A stretch of 64,000 nt of DNA, from positions 153,073 to 217,072 of the forward strand of contig NZ_WJIC01000011.1 of assembly GCF_009649815.1 (NCBI RefSeq), given 5' to 3'. The position numbers and the translations under genes are program-made. Position 1 is the first letter of the stretch, and every line of letters starts with the position of its first letter. Under the pieces are notes generated by a model. That model searched no databases. It saw only the letters and a list, made by a program, of their open reading frames with translations, and was not told the DNA's origin. Shown here in pieces: positions 33,800 to 42,012 of this stretch. Origin of the DNA: Nocardia sp. SYP-A9097 (GTDB lineage: Bacteria > Actinomycetota > Actinomycetes > Mycobacteriales > Mycobacteriaceae).

Positions 33800-33867
33800 A
33801 TCAGTACACTCGCACTGATCGCGGTTTGGAAGATTTCACGGCGAGATTTGGCCGAGTTTCTTCCAAA
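33800..33867. promoter_or_regulatory. Two dyads upstream of the small-gene operon
   Basis: ATCAGT/ACTGAT (33800-33805 and 33814-33819) and TTTGGAAGA/TCTTCCAAA (33825-33833 and 33859-33867). The TTCCAAA core occurs again near 33892. They lie between the operon start at 33693 and the XRE remnant at 33928. Confidence 0.4.
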
Positions 33868-33927
33868 ATTCCAGGGCGGGGCGGAAACTGATTCCAAACT
33901 GGGAACATCCGATAGCGAGGCTGAGAA

Positions 33928-34023
33928 GTGGCAGCTACGGGTACCACACTCCCCAGAAGGATGCTCGGTCGTGCGCTGAAGAGACTCAGAGAGGCCGCCG
34001 GGAAGCGGCATTACAGCGCACTC
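33928..34023 (+). pseudogene. XRE regulator remnant, N-terminus only
   Basis: GTG 33928 starts a product whose first 30 residues (MAATGTTLPRRMLGRALKRL..., REAAGK) match the opening of XRE/DUF5753 regulators that control small DUF397-type partners in actinomycetes. The resemblance ends near 34010, and the helix-turn-helix core and ligand domain (about 250 residues) are missing. A truncated tetR from the opposite strand follows, so a deletion fused the two remnants. Confidence 0.65.
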
Positions 34024-34118
34024 GCTCTGACTGAAGTCAGGCCGACGAGCTGGCGTTCGCGGTCCACCAGGTCCGGCGGCTGCCCGACAGATTCGGCGTT
34101 GCCGTCTCGCGAAGCCGA

Positions 34119-34386
34119 TCAGGGATCGGCGAAGGCCTTGACCAGTTCGGACAGTCCGCCGGCCACGCCGAGATCGTCGCAAACTGCTTCCAGCAGAACG
34201 ATTTTCGACTTGAACTGGTGGTAGACCGTGGCACGGGCCACGCCCGCGCGCTTGGCTATCGCGTCCAGCGTGAATCCGGTGAGCTATCGGCCTCACCCAG
34301 CACTGCCCGGGCGGCATCGAGAACCTGCCAGCGACTCTGCTCGATCTGCGCGGTGCGCTTCCCCAGGTTGTTTTGACGCGGACTCA
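34119..34386 (-). pseudogene. TetR regulator remnant, frameshifted and truncated
   Basis: Frame 1 from ATG 34386 reads MSPRQNNLGKRTAQIEQSRW...LDAARAVLGEADSS. A frameshift near 34270-34290 then leads to FTLDAIAKRAGVARATVYHQF and LLEAVCDDLGVAGGLSELV, which stops at 34119. The ligand-binding half is gone. The layout matches the intact TetR at 57545-58138 (MSPR..., ATVYYQF, LLEALCDDLAERG), which also accompanies an SDR gene. Divergent from the decayed SDR gene. Confidence 0.8.
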
Positions 34387-34415
34387 TGGCCTTGACAGTA
34401 TCCGGTGAACCTGAT

Positions 34416-34442
34416 TTATTCATACACACGGTCTAACTAAAT
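34416..34442 (+). promoter_or_regulatory. Operator-like element shared with 56567-56593
   Basis: Starts with TTATTCATACACAC (34416-34429), identical on the opposite strand at 56580-56593. The following bases agree at TC, AC and AAAT positions. It lies between the decayed tetR and SDR genes, 25 bases before the SDR start. Confidence 0.7.
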
Positions 34443-34467
34443 TAAACGGCCGCGAAAGGACAGTCGC

Positions 34468-35209
34468 GTGACTACTCCGGACCTTGCAGTAATGGCCAAC
34501 CACCCGGATCTGGCGGGCAAGACCGGCGGCTCCCGCGGAATCGGCGCGGCCACCGCCGCCGCGCTGGCCCGCAACGGTGTCGCCGTGGCCGTGGTGGGCC
34601 ACGACCAGGCCGCGCTCGACGGCGTGGCGACCGCGATCACCGATAAGGGCGGGCAAGCCCTGGCGGCCCCTCCCAACTCGACTTGGACCGGGTACGCGCC
34701 CTGATCCTGGATCGATTCGGCGGGGTCGACATCGTGATCGCCTTCGCCGGCGGCTACAGCCAGCCGGTGCCGACGATCCAGGAGACCGCCGAACATTGGT
34801 GGTACGTGGTGGATTCCGATCTCACGGCGACCTTCCTGCATCTCGACATTCCTGCCGGAACTGACCGAGCGCTACGGCACTGTCGTCACCATGCCCTCGG
34901 CGGGCCGGCAAGCCAGCCGCGGCGCGGCCGCGTACACCGCGGCAAAGGCGGGAGTCGTGGGGATGAGTCGGCATCTGGCCAATGAGCTCGCGCCCCAGGG
35001 TGTTCGGGTCAATTGCGTGGCGCCCGCCACGATCGAGAACGAGCGGTTGCGCCTACGAACAGCGGCAGCAGCTGGCGGGCAGCTACCCGCTGGGACGGCT
35101 CGGCACATCCGATGACGTTGCCTCCGCAGCGCTGTTCCTGGCATCTGCCGCGTCGTCGTGGATCACCCGCATCACGCTCGATATCGCGGGCGGCTCGGTC
35201 ATGCCGTGA
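34468..35209 (+). pseudogene. SDR oxidoreductase, multiply frameshifted
   Basis: Pieces of one short-chain dehydrogenase are spread over three frames: GGSRGIGAATAAALARNG (34468-34704), LDRFGGVDIVIAFAGGYS (34683-34860), AAAYTAAKAGVVGMSRHLAN with the Tyr-x-x-x-Lys catalytic pair (34891-35040) and YPLGRLGTSDDVASAALFLA (35075-35209). Between LAGK and GGSRGIG about four residues of the first beta strand are missing. It resembles the intact SDR at 56656-57423 in layout. At least three frameshifts make it non-functional. Confidence 0.88.
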
Positions 35210-35271
35210 GCGCTTATCCCTGATCCGAACTCCCAGTTTTGCCCAAAATAGTCGCACAAGAACGGTTTCAG

Positions 35272-35787
35272 ATGACCATGAACGACCACAGACCAACCAC
35301 CACAATCGATCTCTTCGGAATGTATCCGGCCCACGACGCGCGCATGCGCTACCTGATCCGCCTCACCGCCACCGTCGCCGAGGATCGCCTCGGTGAGCCC
35401 TCGGTGCGAGTCGGATGGGAGACGTTCCTGCGCCAGCTCGACCGACATCACAGCACCGAGGACGCCGCCCTGTGGCCGCTGGTGCGCACCGCGGTCGAGG
35501 ATCCGGCAGACCTGGCGATCCTCGACGAGATGGAGGCCGAACACGAGGGCATCGAGGAATTGCTGTCCAAGATGGAAGCCGGAATCGCCAATTCCGCTGG
35601 CGGCCTGCAGTTGCGGTCCGATGTGGATGCGCCGGCCGCGGCGCTGGATACGCACTTCACCCACGAGGAACAGGTAGCCCTGCCCGCTCGTCGACCGCAC
35701 CGTCGGCGGACCGGGGTGGGCGGCATTCGGCGCGGAAATGCGCAAACGCAACGGGCTTCGCGCCGTGATTGGGAGACAGCGCGATGA
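35272..35787 (+). CDS. Hemerythrin-like protein, C-terminus probably frameshifted
   Basis: The first 130 residues form a hemerythrin HHE domain: DLFGMYPAHDARMRYLI, QLDRHHSTEDAALWPLV, AEHEGIEELLSKMEAG and DTHFTHEEQVALP, giving His/Glu ligands of a di-iron site. After about 35685 the frame turns into an Arg-rich sequence, while another frame continues LVDRTVGGPGWAAFGAEMRKRNG as homologues would. One extra base near 35685 would explain this. The current frame ends by ATGA overlap with the MFS gene, so translation coupling is kept. Hemerythrins of this type bind oxygen or nitric oxide. Confidence 0.7.
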   Translation: MTMNDHRPTTTIDLFGMYPAHDARMRYLIRLTATVAEDRLGEPSVRVGWETFLRQLDRHHSTEDAALWPLVRTAVEDPADLAILDEMEAEHEGIEELLSKMEAGIANSAGGLQLRSDVDAPAAALDTHFTHEEQVALPARRPHRRRTGVGGIRRGNAQTQRASRRDWETAR

Positions 35788-37235
35788 CACAGGCTCCGCC
35801 GGCACCGACCGGCTTCGACCCAGCCCTGCGCAAACTGGTGATCGTAGTCGTGCTCGGCGCGATCATGACGATCCTGGACGCCACGATCACCAGCGTGGCC
35901 GTCAATACTCTCGGTACTCAGTTCAATACCTCGCTCACGGCAGTCCAGTGGGTGCTGACCGGATACACCTTGGCGCTGTCGGCGAGCATCCCCTTGTCGG
36001 GATGGGCGATAGCGCGGTTCGGCCCGAAGACGATGTGGATCGTCTCGCTGCTGCTGTTCATCATCGGATCGATTCTGTGCGGAATGGCTTGGAATATCAC
36101 CACGCTCATCGTGTTTCGTTTGCTGCAGGGCTTCGGCGCGGGCATGGTCATGCCGATAGGGCAGACGATGCTGGCCCGCGCTGCGGGACCCGCCCGGATG
36201 GGGCGCGTGATGAGCGCGGTCGCGGTTCCCGCGATGCTCGCCCCGGTGCTCGGCCCGACGGTCGGTGGTCTGATCCTGGGGCACCTGTCATGGCGGTGGA
36301 TGTTCTACATTAACGTTCCGCTGTGTGCGATCGCGGTCATCGCGGCGATTCGGCTGCTGCCGGGCGACCCGGTCCGCGACCGCGGCGCCAAGCTGGACAT
36401 TCTCGGATTGGCGCTGCTGTCACCAGGTTTGGGCGTGCTGGTGTATGGCGCCTCGCTGGCGGGCAGTGGGACGAGTCTGGCCGATATCCGAGTCCTCGCC
36501 GGCGTGCTGACCGGAATCGTTCTGGTCGGCTGCTATATCTTGCACGCGCGCCGCATGGGCGAGGCCGCGCTCGTCGATGTCCGGTTGCTGCGGGATCGGA
36601 ACTTCGCCGCGGTCAACGCGATGATGTTCATTTACATCGGTACCCTGTCGGGTCTGATGGCGTTGCTGCCGTTGTATTTTCAGTCCGTCGACGGCGATAC
36701 CCCGCTGCGCTCCGGCGCTATGGTCGCGCCCCTCGGGCTCGGCGCCATCGCCACCACGCTGATCACCGGCAAGCTCAGCGACAAATACTCCCCCCGATTA
36801 TTGATCTGTATCGGACTGCCCGTGGTTCTGCTCGGCATGCTCGGTCTCACCCGGGTCGGGCCGGGCACCGGCGAAATCCTGTTCTTGGCAATACTATTCG
36901 TGATCGGCCTCGGACACGGCATGATCATGCCCGCGGCGATGGGCGCCAGCTACCAGACCCTGCGCCACTCCGAAATCCCTTCGGCCACAACCGCTACCAA
37001 CGTCGGCGTGCGCGCGGGCAGCTCATTCGGTGTCGCGGCGCTGCTGGTGCTGATCCAGCGCAATATCGAGCATCGGGCCCCCGGTGCCTTCACCGGAACC
37101 CCCCGAACCGATCAGGCCACCCAGGCCTTGGCCCACGCGTTCACCCAAACGTACTGGTGGGCACTCGCGATCGGAGTTGTCGCGGTCATACCCGCGCTGA
37201 TGCTGCCGCGGCGCCGTGGCCTCGCGAAACCATGA
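35784..37235 (+). CDS. MFS drug exporter, DHA2 (EmrB/QacA) family
   Basis: 483 residues with 14 hydrophobic helices. Family marks are LDATITSVAVNTLGTQF in helix 1, SIPLSGWAIARFGPK (motif A), RLLQGFGAGMVMPIGQTML (motif B) and PVLGPTVGGLILGHLSWRWMFYINVP (motif C). These proton antiporters expel drugs, dyes or metabolites. ATG 35784 overlaps the hemerythrin-like stop. Nothing nearby shows the substrate. The upstream decay zone includes a broken tetR/SDR pair, so its regulation may have changed. Confidence 0.9.
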   Translation: MTQAPPAPTGFDPALRKLVIVVVLGAIMTILDATITSVAVNTLGTQFNTSLTAVQWVLTGYTLALSASIPLSGWAIARFGPKTMWIVSLLLFIIGSILCGMAWNITTLIVFRLLQGFGAGMVMPIGQTMLARAAGPARMGRVMSAVAVPAMLAPVLGPTVGGLILGHLSWRWMFYINVPLCAIAVIAAIRLLPGDPVRDRGAKLDILGLALLSPGLGVLVYGASLAGSGTSLADIRVLAGVLTGIVLVGCYILHARRMGEAALVDVRLLRDRNFAAVNAMMFIYIGTLSGLMALLPLYFQSVDGDTPLRSGAMVAPLGLGAIATTLITGKLSDKYSPRLLICIGLPVVLLGMLGLTRVGPGTGEILFLAILFVIGLGHGMIMPAAMGASYQTLRHSEIPSATTATNVGVRAGSSFGVAALLVLIQRNIEHRAPGAFTGTPRTDQATQALAHAFTQTYWWALAIGVVAVIPALMLPRRRGLAKP

Positions 37236-38141
37236 CTCCGCCTCATCCTCCACACCTTGCGCCCGCAGCAGGCAGTGCGAACAGTCGTCATCGTCTGAAA
37301 ACCCCTCTGTTGGAATGGAAAGCGCTACCAACCATTCCAAGATCATTGTCCCGTAGACAGCTACATTCTCCGGTGCCGCAGATCGGAGGGGCACAACGCG
37401 ATGCGTTCGGACGGGCCCGGCCTACGATGAGCGGCCGATAATCTGAGCGGTGACAGAATCGTGGGATGACGGCTGCAGGATCAGGCCGCCACCAAAGACT
37501 CTCGACATTCCTGGCGTCCCGCGGCGACGCCGCGTTACGACTGGTCAACTGGCTGGCAACCGATCTCCGAGGGGATCCGATACCGAAGTAGTCCAGAGTT
37601 TCCCTCCCCAACCGGTCCGGAAATCGGCTTGTCAGAGCCTTGCCATCAGGCCGATCCGGGAGCGAACCGTAGGTCATGCCTCGGGTGGTCAACCGTCCTC
37701 GGCCGACCACAGGTACCGCCGCGAGAAGCGCGTCGCCGAAACACCTCAAACCCTTCGATGGTAGCCATCGAGCGAAGCTGTTGACCGACAAACGAACTCG
37801 ATCCTGCAATGACATGCCCGATCGGCGCGCCATTGTTCGAGCTGCACCGATCGAGGCTCGGCTGCTCCTACGGCGGCGATCGCAGCCGTCCGGATGTTGT
37901 TGATCGGCTTTGTCCGGCAGGAACTGATCACTCTCGCCCGCAGGATGCCGTATTGCAGCTCCGTGAAATGCAGAAACAGAATCAGGGCCTCGAGATCGAT
38001 ATGGATGCGGTGATCGTGGCGGCCCGCTACGTTAGTGAGCCACCGCCGGAATACCAATGAACGCGGAGGATGAGGGGCCCAGGCAGGTCGAGATGATCTC
38101 GGGCAGTTGATCTTCCGACGCCGAGTGGGTGGAATGCGGTG
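37236..38141. other. 900-base stretch without a recognised gene
   Basis: Several short open frames exist on both strands, but none has a start with a Shine-Dalgarno, family resemblance or consistent third-base bias over its length. GC content is lower than the neighbours. A short frame at 37466-37591 (...ASRGDAALRLVNWLATDLRGD) looks protein-like but ends after 41 codons. Probably eroded coding sequence. Confidence 0.5.
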
Positions 38142-38522
38142 ATGAGCTTCTTCGTGCGAGTGCGTTTCGACGTCCGGGATGGCCGACAGGCCGAGTTCGA
38201 GGAGGCCGCGCTCGCGTTGCGGGCGCAGGCGCTCGAGGAGGCCGAGACGCTCAGGTATCGGTGGTTTTCCACGGTGCCGGGTAGTTATGTGGCGATCGAA
38301 GAATATGTCGATTCGGATGCGGCCATGGAGCATAACGAGCGTGGCGCGAAGTGGCTGGAGCAAATCGGGGAATGTACGGAGCTGGTTTCCGCCGAGATCT
38401 ACGGGCCGATCGGGGCCTGGGTGCGGGAGTGGGCTGCTACTCGCCCGCAGGTGACGCTCTTTCCGGACTTCCCCGGCGATGGGGATTCGACCCGCGCGGG
38501 GGCCGGTGGAGGACCGGCGTAA
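38142..38522 (+). CDS. Antibiotic biosynthesis monooxygenase-like (ABM) protein
   Basis: 126 residues. The first 95 match the small ferredoxin-like ABM fold: SFFVRVRFDVRDGRQAEFEE, TLRYRWFSTVPGSYVAIEEY, VDSDAAMEHNERGAKWLEQI. Such proteins work as dimers, either as cofactor-free monooxygenases or as simple stress proteins. The Gly/Ala-rich last 20 residues look like read-through beyond the domain. ATG 38142 is chosen, with GTG 38139 just before. No partner gene is recognisable. Confidence 0.7.
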   Translation: MSFFVRVRFDVRDGRQAEFEEAALALRAQALEEAETLRYRWFSTVPGSYVAIEEYVDSDAAMEHNERGAKWLEQIGECTELVSAEIYGPIGAWVREWAATRPQVTLFPDFPGDGDSTRAGAGGGPA

Positions 38523-38672
38523 GAAGGTCCCACTCACCGCACCTCGGGTCTCTCGGAATCGGGTGGGTGTGCGACATTTCGCCGTGGCTGGTGGAATGCG
38601 CTTGTGCCTGTTGTCGACCTGGCAGACGGTGCCGCATATGGCGGTGCCTTTCTTCTCGGCCTCGCCGAATCG

Positions 38673-40118
38673 TCAAGCACGAGAACGGAACCGTGTTGCC
38701 ATGAAGGTGGTGACGACACCGAGCGCCGTGAGGACTGTGATGCCGATCGTCATCAAGCGGGCCGAATCGACGGGTGAGGCATCGCCCAGGCGGAGGAGCG
38801 TGCCCGCGATGGCCGAGGTGACGGTGTAGGAGATCAGTTGGGTGGTGTTGAGGGCGGCGGCCGCCTTCGCGCCCTCGGCCGGATCGGCGGTGCTGCTCAT
38901 CGCCGCCACGCTCAGGTGTGGGAAGGCAAGGCCGATTCCGGCGCCGGCAAGGAAAAGGGCGACGCCCCAAGCGATCATGCGTGGAGTCGATGCGGTGTCG
39001 GCCTGGAGCAGGCCGTAGGCGATCAGCCCACCGGTGAGCATCAGCGGCGCGAGCAGGATCACTCGGCGGGCTGATCGCGCGGCGAGACCGACGCTGAAGG
39101 TCTGGGCGAGCACCCAGCCGACCGAAAGCGCCGCGCCCAGCAGGCCCGCGACGAGCGGCGAGAGGCCACCGAGTTGCTGACCGAACAGGGGGACGAAGTT
39201 CTCGGTCATCACGCCCGCGCAGAGAGCCGCGACGGTCAGGTAGATCCACTTGAGTGAATTGCCTTGTGCGTAAGTAAGTTTCGGCAGCACACTCACTCGG
39301 CCCCGTTTCTCGGCCACGAGGAACCCGGCGATCAGCGCCACACCCACACCGAGTGTGATCGCGGTGGGCGCTCCCGGTGACACCGCGGAGCTGAGACTGA
39401 ACGCGGCGGCTGCCGAGGTGAGCAGCGCGAGTGGAAGCATCGGAATCGCCGTCCGATCGGAGGCGGAACCGCCACCGCGCGGCAGCGCCCAGAGGGTGAG
39501 ACCGGCCAGGACAACCGCGACGACCATCAGCAGCACAAAGGCCCAGCGCCACGCGCCGAACTCGGCGAACAGCCCACCCGTGGCCGGTCCGACGAGTGTA
39601 CCCACGCCCCACATGGCCGACATCAGGCCGGCGGCACGCGCCCAAAGATGTTCCGGCAGAGCGGTTCTGATGACCGCATAACCGAGGCCCGCCAGCAGGC
39701 CGCCGCCGAAGCCCTGAATGACCCGTCCCACCAGGAGTATCTCCATGGCCGGGCTCGCCGCGTTGATCGCGGCACCGGCCGCGAACACCAGGAACCCGGT
39801 CAGGTAGGCCTTCGCACCACCCCAATTCCCGAGGATCCGGCTGACCAACATGGAGGCTATAACGGCCGCCATGAGGAACCCCGTTGCGACCCAGGCGTAA
39901 TACCGATCGCCGCCGATATCGCCGACGATCGAGGGCAGCAGCGCGGCCGTGAAATACAGGTTCATCGCGTAGAGAGCAATGCCACCGGCCAGGATCGACA
40001 CCACCATGGCGTGACGGCCCGAGAACAGTTCCGACCAGCTTCCGACGCCGTCGGCGCGAGGGCGATCCTCCGGCGGGTTTGCTGCCTTCACACTGGTGTT
40101 CAAGGGATTTCGCGTCAC
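38673..40118 (-). CDS. MFS transporter
   Basis: 481 residues, about 14 hydrophobic helices, with RVIQGFGGGLLAGLGYAVIR (motif B-like) and GVGTLVGPATGGLFAEFGAWRWAF (motif C, antiporter signature). The partner motif A region reads SMLVSRILGNWGGAKAYLTG. Probably exports a drug or redox-active compound. GTG 40118 has no Shine-Dalgarno; TAGCGT lies 8 bases upstream, consistent with a leaderless mRNA from the promoter at 40127-40157. That promoter has the 19-base spacer typical of MerR-type activation, and soxR is divergent, so SoxR control is likely. Confidence 0.88.
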   Translation of the reverse strand: MTRNPLNTSVKAANPPEDRPRADGVGSWSELFSGRHAMVVSILAGGIALYAMNLYFTAALLPSIVGDIGGDRYYAWVATGFLMAAVIASMLVSRILGNWGGAKAYLTGFLVFAAGAAINAASPAMEILLVGRVIQGFGGGLLAGLGYAVIRTALPEHLWARAAGLMSAMWGVGTLVGPATGGLFAEFGAWRWAFVLLMVVAVVLAGLTLWALPRGGGSASDRTAIPMLPLALLTSAAAAFSLSSAVSPGAPTAITLGVGVALIAGFLVAEKRGRVSVLPKLTYAQGNSLKWIYLTVAALCAGVMTENFVPLFGQQLGGLSPLVAGLLGAALSVGWVLAQTFSVGLAARSARRVILLAPLMLTGGLIAYGLLQADTASTPRMIAWGVALFLAGAGIGLAFPHLSVAAMSSTADPAEGAKAAAALNTTQLISYTVTSAIAGTLLRLGDASPVDSARLMTIGITVLTALGVVTTFMATRFRSRA

Positions 40119-40126
40119 GAGAAGCT

Positions 40127-40157
40127 ACGCTAGAACTTAAAGTCATGTTGAAGTCAA
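40127..40157 (-). promoter_or_regulatory. MerR/SoxR-type promoter of the MFS gene
   Basis: On the minus strand: TTGACT, 19 bases, TAGCGT (40157 down to 40127). The 18-base dyad at 40136-40153 (CTTxAA...TTxAAG) sits inside the spacer. A 19-base spacer with a central dyad is the layout activated by MerR-family regulators. Confidence 0.75.
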
Positions 40158-40172
40158 GCGAAAGTGCACTTC

Positions 40173-40637
40173 ATGAAACGAACTCCGAGCGATCTGCTGA
40201 CCATCGGCGATCTCGCCGAACGAGCGGGCGTGGCGACCTCGGCGGTGCGCTTCTACGAGGAGCAGGGGCTGATCACCTCGATCCGCACCTCGGGCAATCA
40301 GCGCCGCTATCCCCGTCACGTGCTGCGGCGACTCTCGCTGGTGCTGTTCGCCAAACGGCTGGGCATCCCGCTCGCCGAGGTCGCCGAGGCATTCGCGACC
40401 CTGCCCGAGGACCACATGCCGAGCAAACGCGACTGGAATCGCATTTCGCGCCGCTGGAGCGACCACCTCGAAGCGCGCCGCCGCGAACTCGAACGACTTC
40501 AGCGCGAACTCACCGACTGCATCGGCTGCGGCTGCCTCTCGCTGCGCCGCTGTTACGTCCTGAACCCCTCGGACAGCCTCGCCGAACAGGGCGCCGGACC
40601 ACAGCGACTGCTGCACCCCGATCCCGAAACGTTCTGA
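40173..40637 (+). CDS. soxR: Redox-sensitive activator SoxR (MerR family, [2Fe-2S])
   Basis: 154 residues. The N-terminal MerR helix-turn-helix is LLTIGDLAERAGVATSAVRFYEEQGLI, then a helical dimer arm, and the cluster-binding sequence CIGCGCLSLRRC with Cys at 116, 119, 121 and 127, the SoxR C-x2-C-x-C-x5-C pattern. Oxidation of the cluster switches the protein to activator. In actinomycetes SoxR responds to redox-active metabolites and turns on efflux pumps or reductases. ATG 40173. Its likely target is the divergent MFS gene. Confidence 0.95.
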   Translation: MKRTPSDLLTIGDLAERAGVATSAVRFYEEQGLITSIRTSGNQRRYPRHVLRRLSLVLFAKRLGIPLAEVAEAFATLPEDHMPSKRDWNRISRRWSDHLEARRRELERLQRELTDCIGCGCLSLRRCYVLNPSDSLAEQGAGPQRLLHPDPETF

Positions 40638-40992
40638 CCGAACCGCAGCTACCGCGTCCGGACCATGTAGGTCTCATGGGTGCCCCGCTGCCCCGGCTCC
40701 ACCCGGACCTGCTCCAGGGCAACACGACTCGCGTCCACGCCTTCGAACAGTCCGCCGCATGCGCATCGACAACACCTGGTTCGACGGCGACCCGACCGCG
40801 ATTTTAGGCGGTTGACAGCCGGATACGACTGGTCCCGGACCGAGCCGAGAACGTGGACCGCGAAACGCACGTCGTGCGGTACCTCTCGAGTGGTACCTCG
40901 ATTGGGATCGACTCCTACTGGTTGCATCGATCCTGTCGATAGTCGCCGAGTTGGGGCTGTCCCCGCAGTCCAGCAGGTCAATTCGACGCTGA
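40638..40992. other. 355-base stretch without a confident gene
   Basis: A minus-strand frame ends ...EGVDASRVALEQVRVEPGQR and looks protein-like near 40649-40760, but has no start or continuous family resemblance. It may be the end of a lost gene. Confidence 0.4.
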
Positions 40993-41880
40993 TCATTCCT
41001 TATCGAGCATCGCCGGAATGTCGAGAATGGTGAGGAAGGCGGTCGCCGCGGGCGTGCTGCCGACACGGCTCCAGACGATGTACTCGACGCGTGCCGGCGC
41101 ATCGGTGACCTCGATGGTTGTCACGCCGGTGAGATGGGGCACGTAGGCCGAGGGGAGCATGGCGATGCCCAGGCCCGGACCGACCAGTCGGGCGATGAAA
41201 TCCGCACTGGTGACCTCGAAAGCGACGTCACGGCGGAGGCCGGCGGCCGCGAAGGCTTGGTCGGATTGGACGCGTCCGGCTGTCCCGGCGGGGAGATCGA
41301 CGAATACCTCGGACGAGAGCGTGCGCAGATCCACCGCGGGCTCGTCGGCGAGCGGATGGTTCGGCGCGACCACCGCGACGAGCCGATCACGGGCGAGTTC
41401 ATGGACAGCGACACCTTCGGGCCGCGATGTGGTCGGCAGGCCGAGAAAGGCCACATCGATGGCTCCCTGCTCGACCAGGCCGACGAGGTCCTCACTCGCA
41501 CCCACCCGCAGGCTGATGCGCACGTACGGGTGCCGCTCGCGGAAATCGCGCAGCGCGCCCGGGATGTCGACCGCGGCGACGGTGGGGATCAATCCCACGG
41601 CCAGCCGTCCGCGTACCTCGCCGATGGCCTCGGTGACCTCGGCGGTGGCTCGCTCGGCGGCCTCCAGGCACTGGCGCGCGGCCGGCAGGAACGCCGCGCC
41701 GGCCGGGGTCAGCCGCACTCGGCGGCTGGTGCGCTCGAAGAGTTTCGCGCCCAATTCCCGTTCCAGGCGCGCGATTTGGTGACTGAGAGCGGATTGGACG
41801 ACGAGGCATCGTTCGGCTGCGCGGGTGAAGCTGTTCGTCTCGGCGACGGCGATGACATAGCGCATCTGCTGGAGCTCCAC
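40993..41880 (-). CDS. LysR family regulator
   Basis: 295 residues, opening MELQQMRYVIAVAETNSFTR, AAERCLVVQSALSHQIARLE, the LysR winged helix-turn-helix, followed by the two-lobed ligand-binding domain (GRLAVGLIPTVAAVDIPGAL..., GIDVAFLGLP-like). GTG 41880. It is divergent from the secreted propeller protein across 132 bases, which contain several TCAT/ATGA half-sites between 41884 and 41930, so it probably regulates that gene or itself. The effector is unknown. Confidence 0.9.
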   Translation of the reverse strand: MELQQMRYVIAVAETNSFTRAAERCLVVQSALSHQIARLERELGAKLFERTSRRVRLTPAGAAFLPAARQCLEAAERATAEVTEAIGEVRGRLAVGLIPTVAAVDIPGALRDFRERHPYVRISLRVGASEDLVGLVEQGAIDVAFLGLPTTSRPEGVAVHELARDRLVAVVAPNHPLADEPAVDLRTLSSEVFVDLPAGTAGRVQSDQAFAAAGLRRDVAFEVTSADFIARLVGPGLGIAMLPSAYVPHLTGVTTIEVTDAPARVEYIVWSRVGSTPAATAFLTILDIPAMLDKE

Positions 41881-42012
41881 TGATCAATCATGAATCACGA
41901 TCGATGAGGTGACAATCATGTATTGGACTCATTGATTGCGTATGGGTGAGATTGAGTATGTGAAACGTCCAGCAGTACATCGTGCTTCTGATAGCTCCGA
42001 GGGAGCGATGCG

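Noticed and set aside
37466..37591. Short frame resembling an effector-associated (EACC-like) small domain
   Set aside because: Only 41 codons, and the likeness is a single helix (RLVNWLATDL). Not enough to call a conflict system.
38437..40146. A 569-codon minus-strand frame overlapping the MFS gene
   Set aside because: It is a shifted frame of the same strand. The MFS frame has the membrane helices and transporter motifs.
40649..40996. Minus-strand frame of 115 codons
   Set aside because: Only the last 30 residues look protein-like and no start or family supports a gene. Noted as a possible remnant.
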